Of a stretch of 64,000 nt of DNA, positions 36,279-47,391 are shown piece after piece. A model generated the notes under the pieces. The model was not told the origin of the DNA and ran no database searches. It saw nothing but the letters and a program-made list of their open reading frames with translations. The DNA is taken from positions 16,685 through 80,684 of the forward strand of contig CAJOHO010000002.1 of NCBI GenBank assembly GCA_905234555.1, written 5' to 3'. Numbering within the stretch: position 1 is the stretch's first letter; every line of letters begins with the position of its first letter. The translations under genes and the position numbers were made by a program. The stretch is from an uncultured Bacteroidaceae bacterium (GTDB taxonomy: Bacteria; Bacteroidota; Bacteroidia; Bacteroidales; Bacteroidaceae).

Positions 36279-36616
36279 GTGAAGTCCGATTAAATGCATA
36301 TCATATTATGTGGCTGTTTGTCTTCTTCGATTTGCCTGTCGTAACACAGAAAGAACGTAAGATAGCTGCGCTCTTTAGGAAAAATCTGATGAAGGACGGC
36401 TTTGTGATGTTGCAATATTCGGTTTATATTCGTCATTGTGCATCATACGAGAGTCAAATGGTACACATAAAACGAATTAAAGCCATTGCGCCAGAAACAG
36501 GTATGGTAAGTATATTGAGTGTGACAGATAAGCAATATGGTGATATCGTGAACTTTTGGGGAAAGGAAAAAAAGAAAAAAGTGCCGACGGAGCCTTTACA
36601 GTTAGAATTTTTTTAG
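36275..36616 (+). CDS. cas2: CRISPR-associated endoribonuclease Cas2
   Basis: ATGA overlap with cas1; MWLFVFFDLPVVTQKERK, 113 aa. Confidence 0.96.
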   Translation: MSEVRLNAYHIMWLFVFFDLPVVTQKERKIAALFRKNLMKDGFVMLQYSVYIRHCASYESQMVHIKRIKAIAPETGMVSILSVTDKQYGDIVNFWGKEKKKKVPTEPLQLEFF

Positions 36617-36624
36617 TACATTTG
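36617..36624 (+). promoter_or_regulatory. Putative leader promoter -7 element for the CRISPR array
   Basis: TACATTTG just after the cas2 stop, ~85 nt before repeat 1; -33 element weak. Confidence 0.5.
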
Positions 36625-36708
36625 CAAACAGAAATCCACATCAGATGCCACTTCTTAGACAAGAAAAAGCATATAACTGCTTGTAATATAGGATAATAAT
36701 CAACCTAT

Positions 36709-38455
36709 GTTGTGGTTTGATGTAGGAATAGAGAGATAAACAACACTTCACCAGACGGGGATTCGCCTTGAAGGTTGTGGTTTGATGTAGGAATAGAGAG
36801 ATAAACAACCCCTGCCCGCTCCGAGAGTTGTTCCTGTGTGTTGTGGTTTGATGTAGGAATAGAGAGATAAACAACCCCATCACGCGCTTCACCATTGCGC
36901 CCAGCGTTGTGGTTTGATGTAGGAATAGAGAGATAAACAACAGGCGTGCATCCTGAGCATCCGCAAGCACGGTTGTGGTTTGATGTAGGAATAGAGAGAT
37001 AAACAACGCCGGGCCACTACGACGCGCAAGGGCAGTAGTTGTGGTTTGATGTAGGAATAGAGAGATAAACAACATGTTTCCAGAAGGTTACACCGTTAAT
37101 TCAGTTGTGGTTTGATGTAGGAATAGAGAGATAAACAACTGGACGAACCAAACAATTCAATCCAGCGGCGTTGTGGTTTGATGTAGGAATAGAGAGATAA
37201 ACAACGACGGATGATGATCCTGACTGGCAGGCTCGTTGTGGTTTGATGTAGGAATAGAGAGATAAACAACTTGCGGCCACGGAATGAAAGTGGATATTCC
37301 GTTGTGGTTTGATGTAGGAATAGAGAGATAAACAACCAATCACTGGTATGTGGGGTGTACGTTTCGTTGTGGTTTGATGTAGGAATAGAGAGATAAACAA
37401 CGCTGGCCTGCGAAGGTCGGCGGCTCTTTTTGTTGTGGTTTGATGTAGGAATAGAGAGATAAACAACCTACAGCGGCTGCAGGTCCAATCGTTGAAGGTT
37501 GTGGTTTGATGTAGGAATAGAGAGATAAACAACATTTCAAGTCAATGCCCTATCCCGACGGCTGTTGTGGTTTGATGTAGGAATAGAGAGATAAACAACC
37601 GGCGCAGGGTGAGCAGGTCGCGGGCGAGCGTTGTGGTTTGATGTAGGAATAGAGAGATAAACAACGCTGGAGCACGCTGAAGATGAACCATTCCTGTTGT
37701 GGTTTGATGTAGGAATAGAGAGATAAACAACTCATCATCGGTGAGGAGAAGCCGGCGCAGGTTGTGGTTTGATGTAGGAATAGAGAGATAAACAACCATC
37801 AAAGACCGCCACGTTGAGCCGAGTGCGTTGTGGTTTGATGTAGGAATAGAGAGATAAACAACTGACCGCCACCTCCGAACAAATCCCCTGAAGTTGTGGT
37901 TTGATGTAGGAATAGAGAGATAAACAACGGAGAACGGCGACGAGCCGATGGCCAGCGCGTTGTGGTTTGATGTAGGAATAGAGAGATAAACAACCATCAC
38001 ATCCGCAGGGTGGCAGAAGTATTGGTTGTGGTTTGATGTAGGAATAGAGAGATAAACAACTTCATGCTGCCTCTCAACCGTGAGGCCATCGTTGTGGTTT
38101 GATGTAGGAATAGAGAGATAAACAACCTGCTCTAGATGTTGTCGCAAACTGCTATCGTTGTGGTTTGATGTAGGAATAGAGAGATAAACAACGTATTGGC
38201 AGTACCTACCAGACCGCCAAGTGTTGTGGTTTGATGTAGGAATAGAGAGATAAACAACTTCGGGGTTTATCGCCACCTTATCCTTAATGTTGTGGTTTGA
38301 TGTAGGAATAGAGAGATAAACAACATATCGTAATGAACCCGCCCTTCTCTCATGTTGTGGTTTGATGTAGGAATAGAGAGATAAACAACTCAACACCAAG
38401 CGCATTGTAATGTTCTACCGTTGTGGTTTGATGTAGGAATAGAGAGATAAACAAC
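36709..38455 (+). CRISPR. CRISPR array: 27 repeats of 36 bp and 26 spacers of 29-30 bp
   Basis: GTTGTGGTTTGATGTAGGAATAGAGAGATAAACAAC at 65/66-bp spacing, all copies read as identical; crRNA strand + from anti-repeat orientation. Confidence 0.99.
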
Positions 38456-38569
38456 GAATCAGCCACTGCCGATTATGACAGGTACCAGGTCCTTATCATA
38501 ACCAAATTTTTGGAGGAAAAAGTAGAGGAGGCCGCAGCTGTGCAGCCTAACGTATCAATTTGCTTGCTC

Positions 38570-39694
38570 CTACTTCATGCTTCGTTGATACCAAATCTTA
38601 AATACAGGATCTTCTAGATAGACTGTGTCTTTATCGAAGTCTATCATTTCTTTGTCCTGCAATGCTGATTTAATGCGTGAGATGTTCGATTTGCTGCCAA
38701 GGTTGTAAGCCTCAAGGATGGCCTTGCTGCCAAAGTCTGAACTTACACCATCACATAACGCACGAATAAAGTTCAACTGATAGCCTGTTAATCCCTTCAA
38801 TTGCTCTTCAAAAAGGGCGGAACACTGGGCCAGCAGGGCATCAACACCACGACAGAAATCTTCTTCAGTAGTCGTTTGCTCCGTCTCCGCCAATACATTC
38901 CAGGCAAGTTGCTGCACATAAGAGGAATTATCCTCCACCGTCTCACAAATTCTCTTTGCAAGACTCTCGGGGATTTGCTTTCCCTGACGCTCGAATCTGG
39001 AACAGATGAAGGGTACCCAGTCTGCTGTTGGTATCTTGTCTAAAAACATCATCTCGCCAAACTGAAAGAATGGCATCCTGCGATTCTGGAAAAGGTTGGT
39101 CATCAGGTGTTTCTTGCTGCCGAAAAGACAATACGACACATTGCGCTGATGTTGCCAAATTCCACGCAGGCGTTTCTGAATGGTCAGCGTATCAGGCATC
39201 TCACCAATCTGCTGAAATTCATCAATGCAAACGACGATATGAACTCCTTGTGCCTGACCTATCATCTCTGGCAACTGCAGGATTTCCTCTGGCTGATAAT
39301 TCTGTGGCGTAATTCCCAAAGATAGCGAGAACTCAGACATCGGCTCTGGCGAGAAAGCAATCTTAGGTGTCAGTCTGATTAGGAATCTCTTAACGTTCTC
39401 TAGCACCTGTTCGGTCTTGGTGGCAGTCTGTTTCAACAGCTCGGTGGCAAAGCGATTGTAGAAATCATACTCACTACGACAGTCGTAGATGTCCATAAAC
39501 ACCATCTTAATCTTCGGATCGGTCATTTCCTTCATGACTTTTCGCACGATAGAACTCTTTCCAATTCGTCGAGGCGATACAAGGATGACATTGATGCCAT
39601 TCTCCAAATTCATCTTCAGTCGTTTGGTCTCTTTTACTCTGTCCGTGAAGTTTTCGCCCTCAACAGACATACCATAAACAAATGCCTTTTCCAT
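38570..39694 (-). CDS. AAA ATPase (archaeal-ATPase-like)
   Basis: Walker A VSPRRIGKSSIVRKV, Walker B VVCIDEFQQIGE; start MEKAFVYG. Confidence 0.85.
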   Translation of the reverse strand: MEKAFVYGMSVEGENFTDRVKETKRLKMNLENGINVILVSPRRIGKSSIVRKVMKEMTDPKIKMVFMDIYDCRSEYDFYNRFATELLKQTATKTEQVLENVKRFLIRLTPKIAFSPEPMSEFSLSLGITPQNYQPEEILQLPEMIGQAQGVHIVVCIDEFQQIGEMPDTLTIQKRLRGIWQHQRNVSYCLFGSKKHLMTNLFQNRRMPFFQFGEMMFLDKIPTADWVPFICSRFERQGKQIPESLAKRICETVEDNSSYVQQLAWNVLAETEQTTTEEDFCRGVDALLAQCSALFEEQLKGLTGYQLNFIRALCDGVSSDFGSKAILEAYNLGSKSNISRIKSALQDKEMIDFDKDTVYLEDPVFKIWYQRSMK

Positions 39695-39716
39695 ATCAAT
39701 TCGATTCTTTTGGGTG

Positions 39717-39771
39717 CAAATATAAGCAAAAAAACTGAAGTACACAAATTTGTGGACCACAATTTTGTGTA
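39717..39771 (-). promoter_or_regulatory. ATPase promoter with overlapping 31-bp palindrome
   Basis: Minus strand TTTG (39748-39745), 20 nt, TATATTTG (39724-39717); palindrome TACACAAATTTGTGG A CCACAATTTTGTGTA at 39741-39771. Confidence 0.7.
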
Positions 39772-39809
39772 CCAACGTATTTTTGTTGTTTTTTCTCCTA
39801 TGTTGTTAT

Positions 39810-39872
39810 ACTGTTGACTGACGTCTTCTTCCTTCGCACCTCGGCCATTCAAGCATGCTTGATGGCTCCGTC
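39810..39872 (-). repeat. Interspersed palindromic element R, copy 4
   Basis: minus: ctgacggagccatcaagcatgcttgaatggccgaggtgcgaaggaagaagacgtcagtcaac. Confidence 0.5.
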
Positions 39873-39891
39873 AGTTATTCTAAGAACGAAG

Positions 39892-39928
39892 CAGGCGCAT
39901 CGCCTGAATTGAGCAAGCGATGCGCCTG
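39892..39928. terminator. Strong hairpin, possible terminator or processing site
   Basis: caggcgcatcgc ctgaattgagcaa gcgatgcgcctg, perfect 12-bp stem. Confidence 0.5.
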
Positions 39929-39948
39929 AATGGAGCTGACGATATGTC

Positions 39949-41538
39949 TTACTTGATGTTGAGCACGATGATGGACTTGGCGGGAACCTTGACGGTAAGC
40001 ACGCCGTTCTTCAGCTTGGCATCCTTGTAGTCACGCGGAGCAACGACTGCGGGGTGTGCAAAGTCGTTGAAGTCTGCCACGTTGGCCGAGGTCAGGATGC
40101 GGCCGCTGACCTGCTTGGCCGTGAAGCCGTCGATGCGGAAGTCGATGGTCTGGTCCTTGTCGAGGCTGACGTTGGTAACGGCCAGCACGATGCTGCCGTC
40201 CTGCGTCTTGGCTGCCGAGGCAGAGAGCATGGGGCAGGGGCGGTAGCCCTCGTCCATAGCCTTCTTCTTCACCTTGTAGTAGCCCCTGCTCACGGCCATC
40301 ACTTCACTCTCGAGGTCAACGGGCAGATAGGTGGCCTCCTGGAACGGGGTGTACATCTCGAACACGTGGTAGGTCGGTGTGAGTACCATGTGACCGGTGC
40401 CTTCCTGGTCGGTGAGTATCATGGACTGCAGGACGTTGACAATCTGTGCGATGTTGGCCATCTTCACGCGGTCGGTGTACTTATGGAACACGTTGAGGCT
40501 CAGCGAGGCAACGAAGGCATCGCGCAGGGCGTTCTGCTGATAGAGGTGGCCGGCAATGGTGCCAGGCTCCTCGTCCCACCAGGTGCCCCACTCATCGACG
40601 AGCAGTCCTACCTTGCCCTCGGGGTCTTTCTCGTCCATGATGGCCTTGTGTTTCTTGATGACCTCCTCAATCTCCAGACACTTGCCCAGCGCCCAGTAGT
40701 ACTGGTCGTTGTCGAACTGGGTGGCAGAGCCCTTCGGGCCTTCCCATCCGGAGCAGGTGTAGTAGTGCAGGGAGATGCCCTGCATGCGGTTGCCCACCTT
40801 GTCCATCAGCACCTTAGTCCAGTCGTAGTCGTAGTCGCTGGCTCCCGAGGCTATGCGGTAGAGCTTGTTGCCCGTGTAGTCGCGCAGGTAGGTGTTGAAC
40901 TTGCGGAACTCGTCGCTGTAGTACTCGGGTGTCATGTTGCCGCCGCAGCCCCAGGCCTCGTTGCCGATGCCGAAGTACTTGACGTGCCAGGCCTTGTCGC
41001 GGCCGTTCTGGCGGCGCAGGCGTGCCATGGGCGTGTCGCCGTCGGAGGTCATGTACTCCACCCACTGGGCCATCTCCTTGACGGTGCCGGAGCCGACGTT
41101 GCCGCTGATGTACGGCTCACAGCCCAGCATCTCGCAGAGGTTCAGGAACTCGTGGGTACCGAAGGAGTTGTCCTCGATGGTACCGCCCCAGTTGTTGTTA
41201 CGCAGGGAGGGACGCTGGCTTTTGGGACCGATGCCGTCCATCCAGTGATAGTCGTCGGCGAAGCAGCCGCCCGGCCAACGGAGCACGGGAACCTTCAGGG
41301 CCTTCAGGGCCTCGAACACGTCCTTGCGGTAGCCGTTGATATTGGGGATGGGGGAGTCTTCGCCTACCCACAGACCGCCGTAGATGCAGCTTCCGAGGTG
41401 TTCGGAGAACTGGCCGTATATCTCGCGGTTGATCTTGGCACCTGCCTTGTCGGCATGAATGGTTGCGGGGATGTTGTCAGCGGCATTTGCCGTGAAGGCA
41501 AAAGCTGCCATTGTGATGGAAATAAATAATGTTTTCAT
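39949..41538 (-). CDS. Alpha-L-arabinofuranosidase, GH51-like, secreted
   Basis: Signal peptide; [42 protein letters not shown]. Confidence 0.9.
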   Translation of the reverse strand: MKTLFISITMAAFAFTANAADNIPATIHADKAGAKINREIYGQFSEHLGSCIYGGLWVGEDSPIPNINGYRKDVFEALKALKVPVLRWPGGCFADDYHWMDGIGPKSQRPSLRNNNWGGTIEDNSFGTHEFLNLCEMLGCEPYISGNVGSGTVKEMAQWVEYMTSDGDTPMARLRRQNGRDKAWHVKYFGIGNEAWGCGGNMTPEYYSDEFRKFNTYLRDYTGNKLYRIASGASDYDYDWTKVLMDKVGNRMQGISLHYYTCSGWEGPKGSATQFDNDQYYWALGKCLEIEEVIKKHKAIMDEKDPEGKVGLLVDEWGTWWDEEPGTIAGHLYQQNALRDAFVASLSLNVFHKYTDRVKMANIAQIVNVLQSMILTDQEGTGHMVLTPTYHVFEMYTPFQEATYLPVDLESEVMAVSRGYYKVKKKAMDEGYRPCPMLSASAAKTQDGSIVLAVTNVSLDKDQTIDFRIDGFTAKQVSGRILTSANVADFNDFAHPAVVAPRDYKDAKLKNGVLTVKVPAKSIIVLNIK

Positions 41539-41544
41539 AATTGA

Positions 41545-43128
41545 TTACTTGTTCTCCACTGCAGCCTGTTCGATGGGCAGACAGCGCTTGTAGTTCTCGA
41601 TGTATTTCTCGAAGCCGACGACGTCGTCGGCTGTGGGAGCGACAGAGACACCCGTGTTGCCTGCGAAGACGACATCCTCCAAGTAGTCGGCAAGGTTCTT
41701 TCCCTTATTATTAATAAGGTATCCTGCCAGCAGGGCGATACCCCATGCACCACCTTCGCCTGCCGTCTCCATGACGGAGATGGGCGAGTTGAGGGCTGCT
41801 GCCAGCATGCGCTGACCAACGCCGGGCGTCTTGAAGTAGCCACCGTGACCGGTGATGCGGTCCACGCGGATCTTCTCCTCCTTGAACAGGATGTCGTTAC
41901 CAATCTTCAGCACGCCGATGGCACCATAGAGGTGGGCACGCATGAAGTTGGCGAGGTTGAACTTGTCGTTGGCAGAGCGAACGAACATGGGACGGCCCTC
42001 GGCCAGACCTGTGACGGGTTCACCTGACACATAGTTGTAGGCCATCAGGCCGCCGCAGTCGGTGTCACCCTCAAGGGCCTTGTTGAAGAGCTTGCCGTAG
42101 AGCTCGTTCATGTCAATGGGAACACCCAGCAGCTGCTGGTACTCCTTGAACAGACCCACCCAGGCGTTGATGTCTGAGGTGCAGTTGTTGCAATGTACCA
42201 TTGCCACGAGGCTTCCGTCGGGAGTGGTGACCATGTCGAGCATTTCGTAAGGCTTGCTCAGGTCTTTCTCCAGCACAATCATGGAGAAGGAAGAAGTACC
42301 GGCGCTGACGTTACCTGTGCGCTGGCGAACGGCGTTGGTGGCAACCATACCTGTACCTGCGTCGCCTTCTGGAGGACAAACAGGAATACCTGGTTTCAAG
42401 TGGCCACTGACGTCGAGTTTCAGAGCGCCTTCAGGAGTAAGGAAACCTGCGTTCTCACCTGCGTTGAGTGACTTTGGCAGGATGTCGAGCAGCTTGTATG
42501 GCATACCCTTTGCTTCCAGCAGCTTGTCGAACTTCTCTACCATCGTGGCATCGTAAGTCTTGGTCTTGGGATCTACAGGAATCATACCTGAAGCATCGCC
42601 TACGCCGAGCACTTTCTGACCAGTCACCTGCCAATGAACATAACCGGCGAGGGTGGTGAGGAAGTCGATGTCCTTCACATGTTCTTCGTTGTCGAGAATG
42701 GCTTGATAGATGTGGCTGATGCTCCAACGGAGAGGGATGTTGTAGTTGAAGAGTTCGCTGAGTTCGGCAGCAGCTTTGCCAGTGTTGGTGTTACGCCAGG
42801 TGCGGAAAGGAACGAGAATGTCGTTGCCTTTGAACGGCATGTAACCGTGCATCATAGCGCTGAAGCCAATGGCAGCGAGTGTTTCGATTTCCACTTCGTA
42901 CTGCTGAAGCACGTTCTTGCGAAGGTCGGCATAGCAGTCCTGGAGTCCGTACCAGATGGCTTCGGTGCTGTAGGTCCAAAGTCCGTCAACGAGCTGGTTT
43001 TCCCAAGTGTGGCTACCTTGAGCGATGGGCTTGTTCTCCTGATCGATGAGAACAGCCTTGATGCGGGTAGAGCCAAACTCGATACCGAGAATGGCTTTAC
43101 CTGCTTCAATTGTCTGTTTTGCTGTCAT
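41545..43128 (-). CDS. FGGY-family carbohydrate kinase, probable ribulokinase by context
   Basis: [39 protein letters not shown]; between araA and GH51. Confidence 0.85.
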   Translation of the reverse strand: MTAKQTIEAGKAILGIEFGSTRIKAVLIDQENKPIAQGSHTWENQLVDGLWTYSTEAIWYGLQDCYADLRKNVLQQYEVEIETLAAIGFSAMMHGYMPFKGNDILVPFRTWRNTNTGKAAAELSELFNYNIPLRWSISHIYQAILDNEEHVKDIDFLTTLAGYVHWQVTGQKVLGVGDASGMIPVDPKTKTYDATMVEKFDKLLEAKGMPYKLLDILPKSLNAGENAGFLTPEGALKLDVSGHLKPGIPVCPPEGDAGTGMVATNAVRQRTGNVSAGTSSFSMIVLEKDLSKPYEMLDMVTTPDGSLVAMVHCNNCTSDINAWVGLFKEYQQLLGVPIDMNELYGKLFNKALEGDTDCGGLMAYNYVSGEPVTGLAEGRPMFVRSANDKFNLANFMRAHLYGAIGVLKIGNDILFKEEKIRVDRITGHGGYFKTPGVGQRMLAAALNSPISVMETAGEGGAWGIALLAGYLINNKGKNLADYLEDVVFAGNTGVSVAPTADDVVGFEKYIENYKRCLPIEQAAVENK

Positions 43129-43132
43129 AGGA

Positions 43133-44671
43133 TTACTTCAGTGCTTTGTTCAACATGAAATAAACTTCGTTGTTGCGGAGGGTCTGCTTGAATTCGCTGA
43201 TGTTCGTGTTCTTGTTGATCTTCACGTACTCGATACCTGCCATTTCTGCGAAATCCTCCCAATACTCTTCATTGATGTCATAGGAGAATGCGCTGTGGTG
43301 AGTACCACCGGCGAGAATCCATGCAGCAGCACCGATTTCGAATGTGGGCTGTGGAATCCAGAGTGCGGAAGCAACAGGAAGATGTGGCATGGGCTTTGGC
43401 TCGATGCACTCTACTTCCTGAGAGATGAGGCGGAAGCGGTTGCCGAGGTCAACAACTGTAGCCTTGATACCACGACCGGTCTTCGATGTGAACACGAGGC
43501 GGGCAGTCTGCTGCTTGCGGATACCGATGCCGAGGAAGTGAACTTCGAGCTTTGGCTTATCGACAGCAATCATCGGGCAGATTTCGAGCATGTGGCTCTG
43601 GAGGCAAGAGCTGCGGTTGCCTGCGAAGTTGAGGGTGTAGTCCTCGAGGAATGAGCAACCGATAGGCATACCCTGCTGGATAACCCAGAGTGTGCGATAG
43701 AGACAAGCAGTTTTCCAGTCGCCTTCTGCACCGAAACCGTAACCTTCTTCCATCAGACGCTGAGAAGCGAGACCTGGAATCTGGTCGAAACCAACGAAGT
43801 TAGGATCGTCGATGTCGGCATCGCCGAGGTCGTCGAAGTTAGTGGTGAACGCAGTTGCACCCTCGTCCTTCAGTACGCGACGGAGAGCGATTTCAGCCTT
43901 AGCTGCGTTGTGAACCTTCTCCCAGTAAACTTCTTCGCCGCTCTCGTCAATCTTGATGGTGTAGAGTTTCTTGTACTCTTCAACGAGTTCGTCGGCTTCT
44001 GCGTCAGTCACCTTCTTGAAGTACTCCATGAGGCAGCTTACTGGGTAGTAATCTACGTGGTAGCCCAGACGCTGCTCAAATTCTACGCGGTCGCCGTCGG
44101 TTACAGCCACGTTGTTCATGTTCATACCGAACATCAAGCAACGAACATTGTGAGCGTCAGCAACACCAGCTGCTACACGTGCCCAAACAGCAATCTGCTT
44201 CTGTACAGACTCTTCCTTCCAGTAGCCGCAAACCACCTTGCGAGGAACACGCATGCGAGTGCAGATGTGTCCGAATTCGATGTCTCCGTGAGCACTCTGG
44301 TTGAGGTTCATGAAGTCCATGTCGATGGCATCCCAAGGAATTTCAGCGTTGTACTGAGTGTGGAAGTGGAGGAGTGGCTTCTCCAATGCCTGCAGACCCT
44401 TGATCCACATCTTGGCAGGAGAGAAGGTGTGCATCCAAGTGATGATACCTGCGCACTTCTCGTCGTTGTTGGCTGCCTTCATCACAGCTTCCACCTCGTT
44501 GGAAGAGTTGGCTGTTCCTTTATACACAATCTTGATAGGAATGATGCCGGAGGCGTTGAGACCTTCTACCATTTCCTTAGAGTGAGCGTCAACTGCGATG
44601 ACTGCGTCACCACCATAGAGCAACTGTGCACCAGTTACCCACCAAAGTTCCAAATTTTCAAATGCTTTCAT
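43133..44671 (-). CDS. araA: L-arabinose isomerase
   Basis: [33 protein letters not shown]. Confidence 0.95.
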   Translation of the reverse strand: MKAFENLELWWVTGAQLLYGGDAVIAVDAHSKEMVEGLNASGIIPIKIVYKGTANSSNEVEAVMKAANNDEKCAGIITWMHTFSPAKMWIKGLQALEKPLLHFHTQYNAEIPWDAIDMDFMNLNQSAHGDIEFGHICTRMRVPRKVVCGYWKEESVQKQIAVWARVAAGVADAHNVRCLMFGMNMNNVAVTDGDRVEFEQRLGYHVDYYPVSCLMEYFKKVTDAEADELVEEYKKLYTIKIDESGEEVYWEKVHNAAKAEIALRRVLKDEGATAFTTNFDDLGDADIDDPNFVGFDQIPGLASQRLMEEGYGFGAEGDWKTACLYRTLWVIQQGMPIGCSFLEDYTLNFAGNRSSCLQSHMLEICPMIAVDKPKLEVHFLGIGIRKQQTARLVFTSKTGRGIKATVVDLGNRFRLISQEVECIEPKPMPHLPVASALWIPQPTFEIGAAAWILAGGTHHSAFSYDINEEYWEDFAEMAGIEYVKINKNTNISEFKQTLRNNEVYFMLNKALK

Positions 44672-44704
44672 TTTTTAATTGATTTTTAGGTGTTTGTAAT
44701 ATGT

Positions 44705-44753
44705 TTTAATGAATGATGAATTCTTAATTATGAATTGTGAATGATGAATTGAT
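44705..44753. repeat. Heptad array TTTAATG AATGATG AATTCTT AATTATG AATTGTG AATGATG AATTGAT between araD and araA
   Basis: Seven consecutive 7-bp units. Confidence 0.75.
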
Positions 44754-45463
44754 TAATGCTTTTGTCCTTTCTGTCCGTAGTATGCGTTAGGACCATGCTT
44801 GCGGTTATAGTGTTTTTCCACGAGCAGCTGGTTCATGGTGAGGTTGGGATTTACAGAGAAGGCTATGAAAGCCATCTTTGCACATTGTTCCATCACCTTG
44901 GCATTATACACCGCGTTGTCGGGAGATGTTCCCCAAGAGAACGGACCGTGGTTTTTCACGAGAACGGCAGGAGTGTGGTCGGGGTTGATCTTGCGAATGT
45001 TGAGAATTTCATCTACAATCACGTTGCCTGTTTCCAGTTCGTACTGACCTTCCACCTCTTCCTTAGTCATATCGCGCGTGCACGGGATAGCTTTATAGAA
45101 ATAGTCGGCGTGTGTGGTTCCGATGTTCGGAATGTCCTTGCCTGCCTGAGCAAAAGCTGTGGCGTAAGTGGAGTGGGTGTGTACCACACCTTGAATATTT
45201 GGGAAAGCCTTGTAGAGCACGAGGTGAGTGGGTGTGTCGCTCGATGGGTTCAGGTCGCCTTCCACCACCTTTCCTGTTTCCAAATCCACAACAACCATAT
45301 CCGAGGCTTTCATCTCGTCGTAGCTGACACCTGACGGCTTAATTACTACGAGTCCTTTTTCACGGTCGATACCTGAGACGTTTCCCCAGGTGAAAATAAC
45401 CAATCCCTGTTTTACAAGGTCTAAATTAGCCTTGAAAACTTTCTGTTTTAATTCTTCAAGCAT
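44753..45463 (-). CDS. araD: L-ribulose-5-phosphate 4-epimerase
   Basis: Class II aldolase motifs: [43 protein letters not shown]. Confidence 0.94.
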   Translation of the reverse strand: MLEELKQKVFKANLDLVKQGLVIFTWGNVSGIDREKGLVVIKPSGVSYDEMKASDMVVVDLETGKVVEGDLNPSSDTPTHLVLYKAFPNIQGVVHTHSTYATAFAQAGKDIPNIGTTHADYFYKAIPCTRDMTKEEVEGQYELETGNVIVDEILNIRKINPDHTPAVLVKNHGPFSWGTSPDNAVYNAKVMEQCAKMAFIAFSVNPNLTMNQLLVEKHYNRKHGPNAYYGQKGQKH

Positions 45464-45550
45464 TGTATTTATTTTATGGTAAGAATCTACCTGATGAGTA
45501 AAAAGAAGGGTTAGAGGGAAGCTGACTTCCCCCTAACCTGTACGAATCTT

Positions 45551-47284
45551 TTAGAAGAAATACCAATAGAAGCAGCCACAGAGAGCAACTACACCAAGAG
45601 TGGCAACGATGTCCCATACGTTCCAGCTTTCGCGGATTTCACGGCGATATTCCTTCGAGAAGGTGATAGCCTCTACCTGAGCAGCAGATGGAGCCTTCGT
45701 GAAGAAGGAAACGGCTACCATCAGGATCACGATGAAGACAAGCAGCCAGCACTCGAAGATGAGCCAGTTGGTCTGCCAGAACCATGCTGTGTTTTCCCAA
45801 AGTGCACCTTCCATAGCGGCGTGACCATTGTCGGTAACGACGTTGGTGATCAGACGGATCATACCAATCACGAAACCACCGATCAAACCCCATTCACCAG
45901 CCTTTGGCGTGATCTTCTTCGAGAAGATACCCAGCGTGAATACAGCAACCATTGCAGGAGCAAGCAGCGACTGGATTCCTTGCAGATAGCTGTAGAGGGT
46001 GTTCATCGACATCATCACAGGCATCCAAGCCAGACCGAGCAGCACAACTACGACGGTAGCTATACGACCTACCAGCACATAGTGCTCTTCCGTCTTACCT
46101 TTCTTCATAGGCTTGTAGAAGTCCTCGGTGAAGAGGGTAGCGCAAGAGTTGAAGAAGGCAGCCAGAGAAGCGACGAGTGCGCAGATGAAACCAATGGTTA
46201 CGATACCCTTGATACCGGCAGGAAGCACGTTCTTTACCATTACGGCAAAAGCTCCGTCGGTATCGCCCAGACCTGCTTCTCCGAAGAAACCTTGGTTGGC
46301 GAGAGTGGCAGCGATCATACCAGGAATGAGGAACATGAACACAGGAAGGAGCTTGAAGTAACCGGCTGCGATGGTACCACGACGTGCACGCTTGATTACC
46401 TCAGAGTTGGCTTCACCCTTGGTCTGACCAAGCACACGCTGAACGATGTGCTGGTCGGTACACCAGTACCAGAAGCCGATGATAGAAGCACCAATGAATA
46501 CAACGAAGCCTGGATATTCCTGATACATCGGGTCGTCCTCAACCCAGTGGAACATGTGAGTGGTTCCGTGTCCGTCATGCAGCTTGCTGCAGTAGTCCAT
46601 CATGGTTGACCAACCTTCCGAGATGCTGCCGCCGCCAAGGGCTGCCAATCCGAGGAAGAGAACCAGGAACGAACCTACAATCAGGATAGGAGTCTGGATG
46701 GCAGAAAGGGTCATCACACCCTTCATACCGCCAAACACCGTGAAGATTGCTGTAATCACAATCAGACCGATGGCGCCCCACCAGAAGGGAAGTCCCAGCA
46801 GGTACTGGAAGAATACACCACCTGTGAAAGCTGTCACACTTACCTTGGTCAGCACGTAGGCAATCAGCGTGATGATGCTGAGCCAGGAACCAGTCTTCGG
46901 CGTATAGCGGAACTTCAGGAAGTCGGGCATCGTGATGATCTTGCCTAACTTCTGGTTGAGTGCCTGATAGAAGGGAACGAAGAGCCAACCGAGGATGAGG
47001 ATCATCCAGCCCTGCATTTCCCAGTGTGCCATACCGACACCGTCCTTGGCACCTGTACCGGCGAGACCTACGAGGTGCTCCGAACCGATGTTGGCAGCAA
47101 AGATGGCTGCACCGATGATATACCAAGGCTCACCTTTACCGAAGAGATAGTCTTCGCTGCTGGCACCAGCCATTTTCTTTTTGTCTTTCACGATAGAGCG
47201 ATAAACCGCCCAAACTACTGCACCGATTCCTAATCCCAGAACCAGCCAGTCGAGCCATAAGAACTCGTTACTATTCCAATTCAT
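45551..47284 (-). CDS. Sodium:solute symporter, SGLT-like
   Basis: Multi-TM SSS family; FAANIGSEHLVGLAGTGA, GFWYWCTDQHIVQRVLG. Confidence 0.92.
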   Translation of the reverse strand: MNWNSNEFLWLDWLVLGLGIGAVVWAVYRSIVKDKKKMAGASSEDYLFGKGEPWYIIGAAIFAANIGSEHLVGLAGTGAKDGVGMAHWEMQGWMILILGWLFVPFYQALNQKLGKIITMPDFLKFRYTPKTGSWLSIITLIAYVLTKVSVTAFTGGVFFQYLLGLPFWWGAIGLIVITAIFTVFGGMKGVMTLSAIQTPILIVGSFLVLFLGLAALGGGSISEGWSTMMDYCSKLHDGHGTTHMFHWVEDDPMYQEYPGFVVFIGASIIGFWYWCTDQHIVQRVLGQTKGEANSEVIKRARRGTIAAGYFKLLPVFMFLIPGMIAATLANQGFFGEAGLGDTDGAFAVMVKNVLPAGIKGIVTIGFICALVASLAAFFNSCATLFTEDFYKPMKKGKTEEHYVLVGRIATVVVVLLGLAWMPVMMSMNTLYSYLQGIQSLLAPAMVAVFTLGIFSKKITPKAGEWGLIGGFVIGMIRLITNVVTDNGHAAMEGALWENTAWFWQTNWLIFECWLLVFIVILMVAVSFFTKAPSAAQVEAITFSKEYRREIRESWNVWDIVATLGVVALCGCFYWYFF

Positions 47285-47349
47285 TGTTTGATGTTGTTAT
47301 TGATTTTGTTAATAATTATTTTCGTTCTTTCAATTCAATTCAAATTTCA

Positions 47350-47391
47350 ATTATGCATTATGAATTGTGCATTATGAATTATGCATTAAAA
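47350..47391. repeat. Heptad array ATTATGC ATTATGA ATTGTGC ATTATGA ATTATGC ATTAAAA
   Basis: Six 7-bp units ending at the aldose epimerase stop. Confidence 0.8.

Noticed and set aside
36641-38405. Minus-strand ORFs of repeated LFISLFLHQTTT / CLSLYSYIKPQ / VVYLSIPTSNHN peptides
   Set aside because: Artefact of the CRISPR array: the 66-bp repeat+spacer unit is a multiple of 3, so frames stay open.
40054-41529. 491-aa plus-strand ORF
   Set aside because: Antisense to the GH51 gene, which has clear catalytic motifs; low-complexity Val/His/Leu composition.
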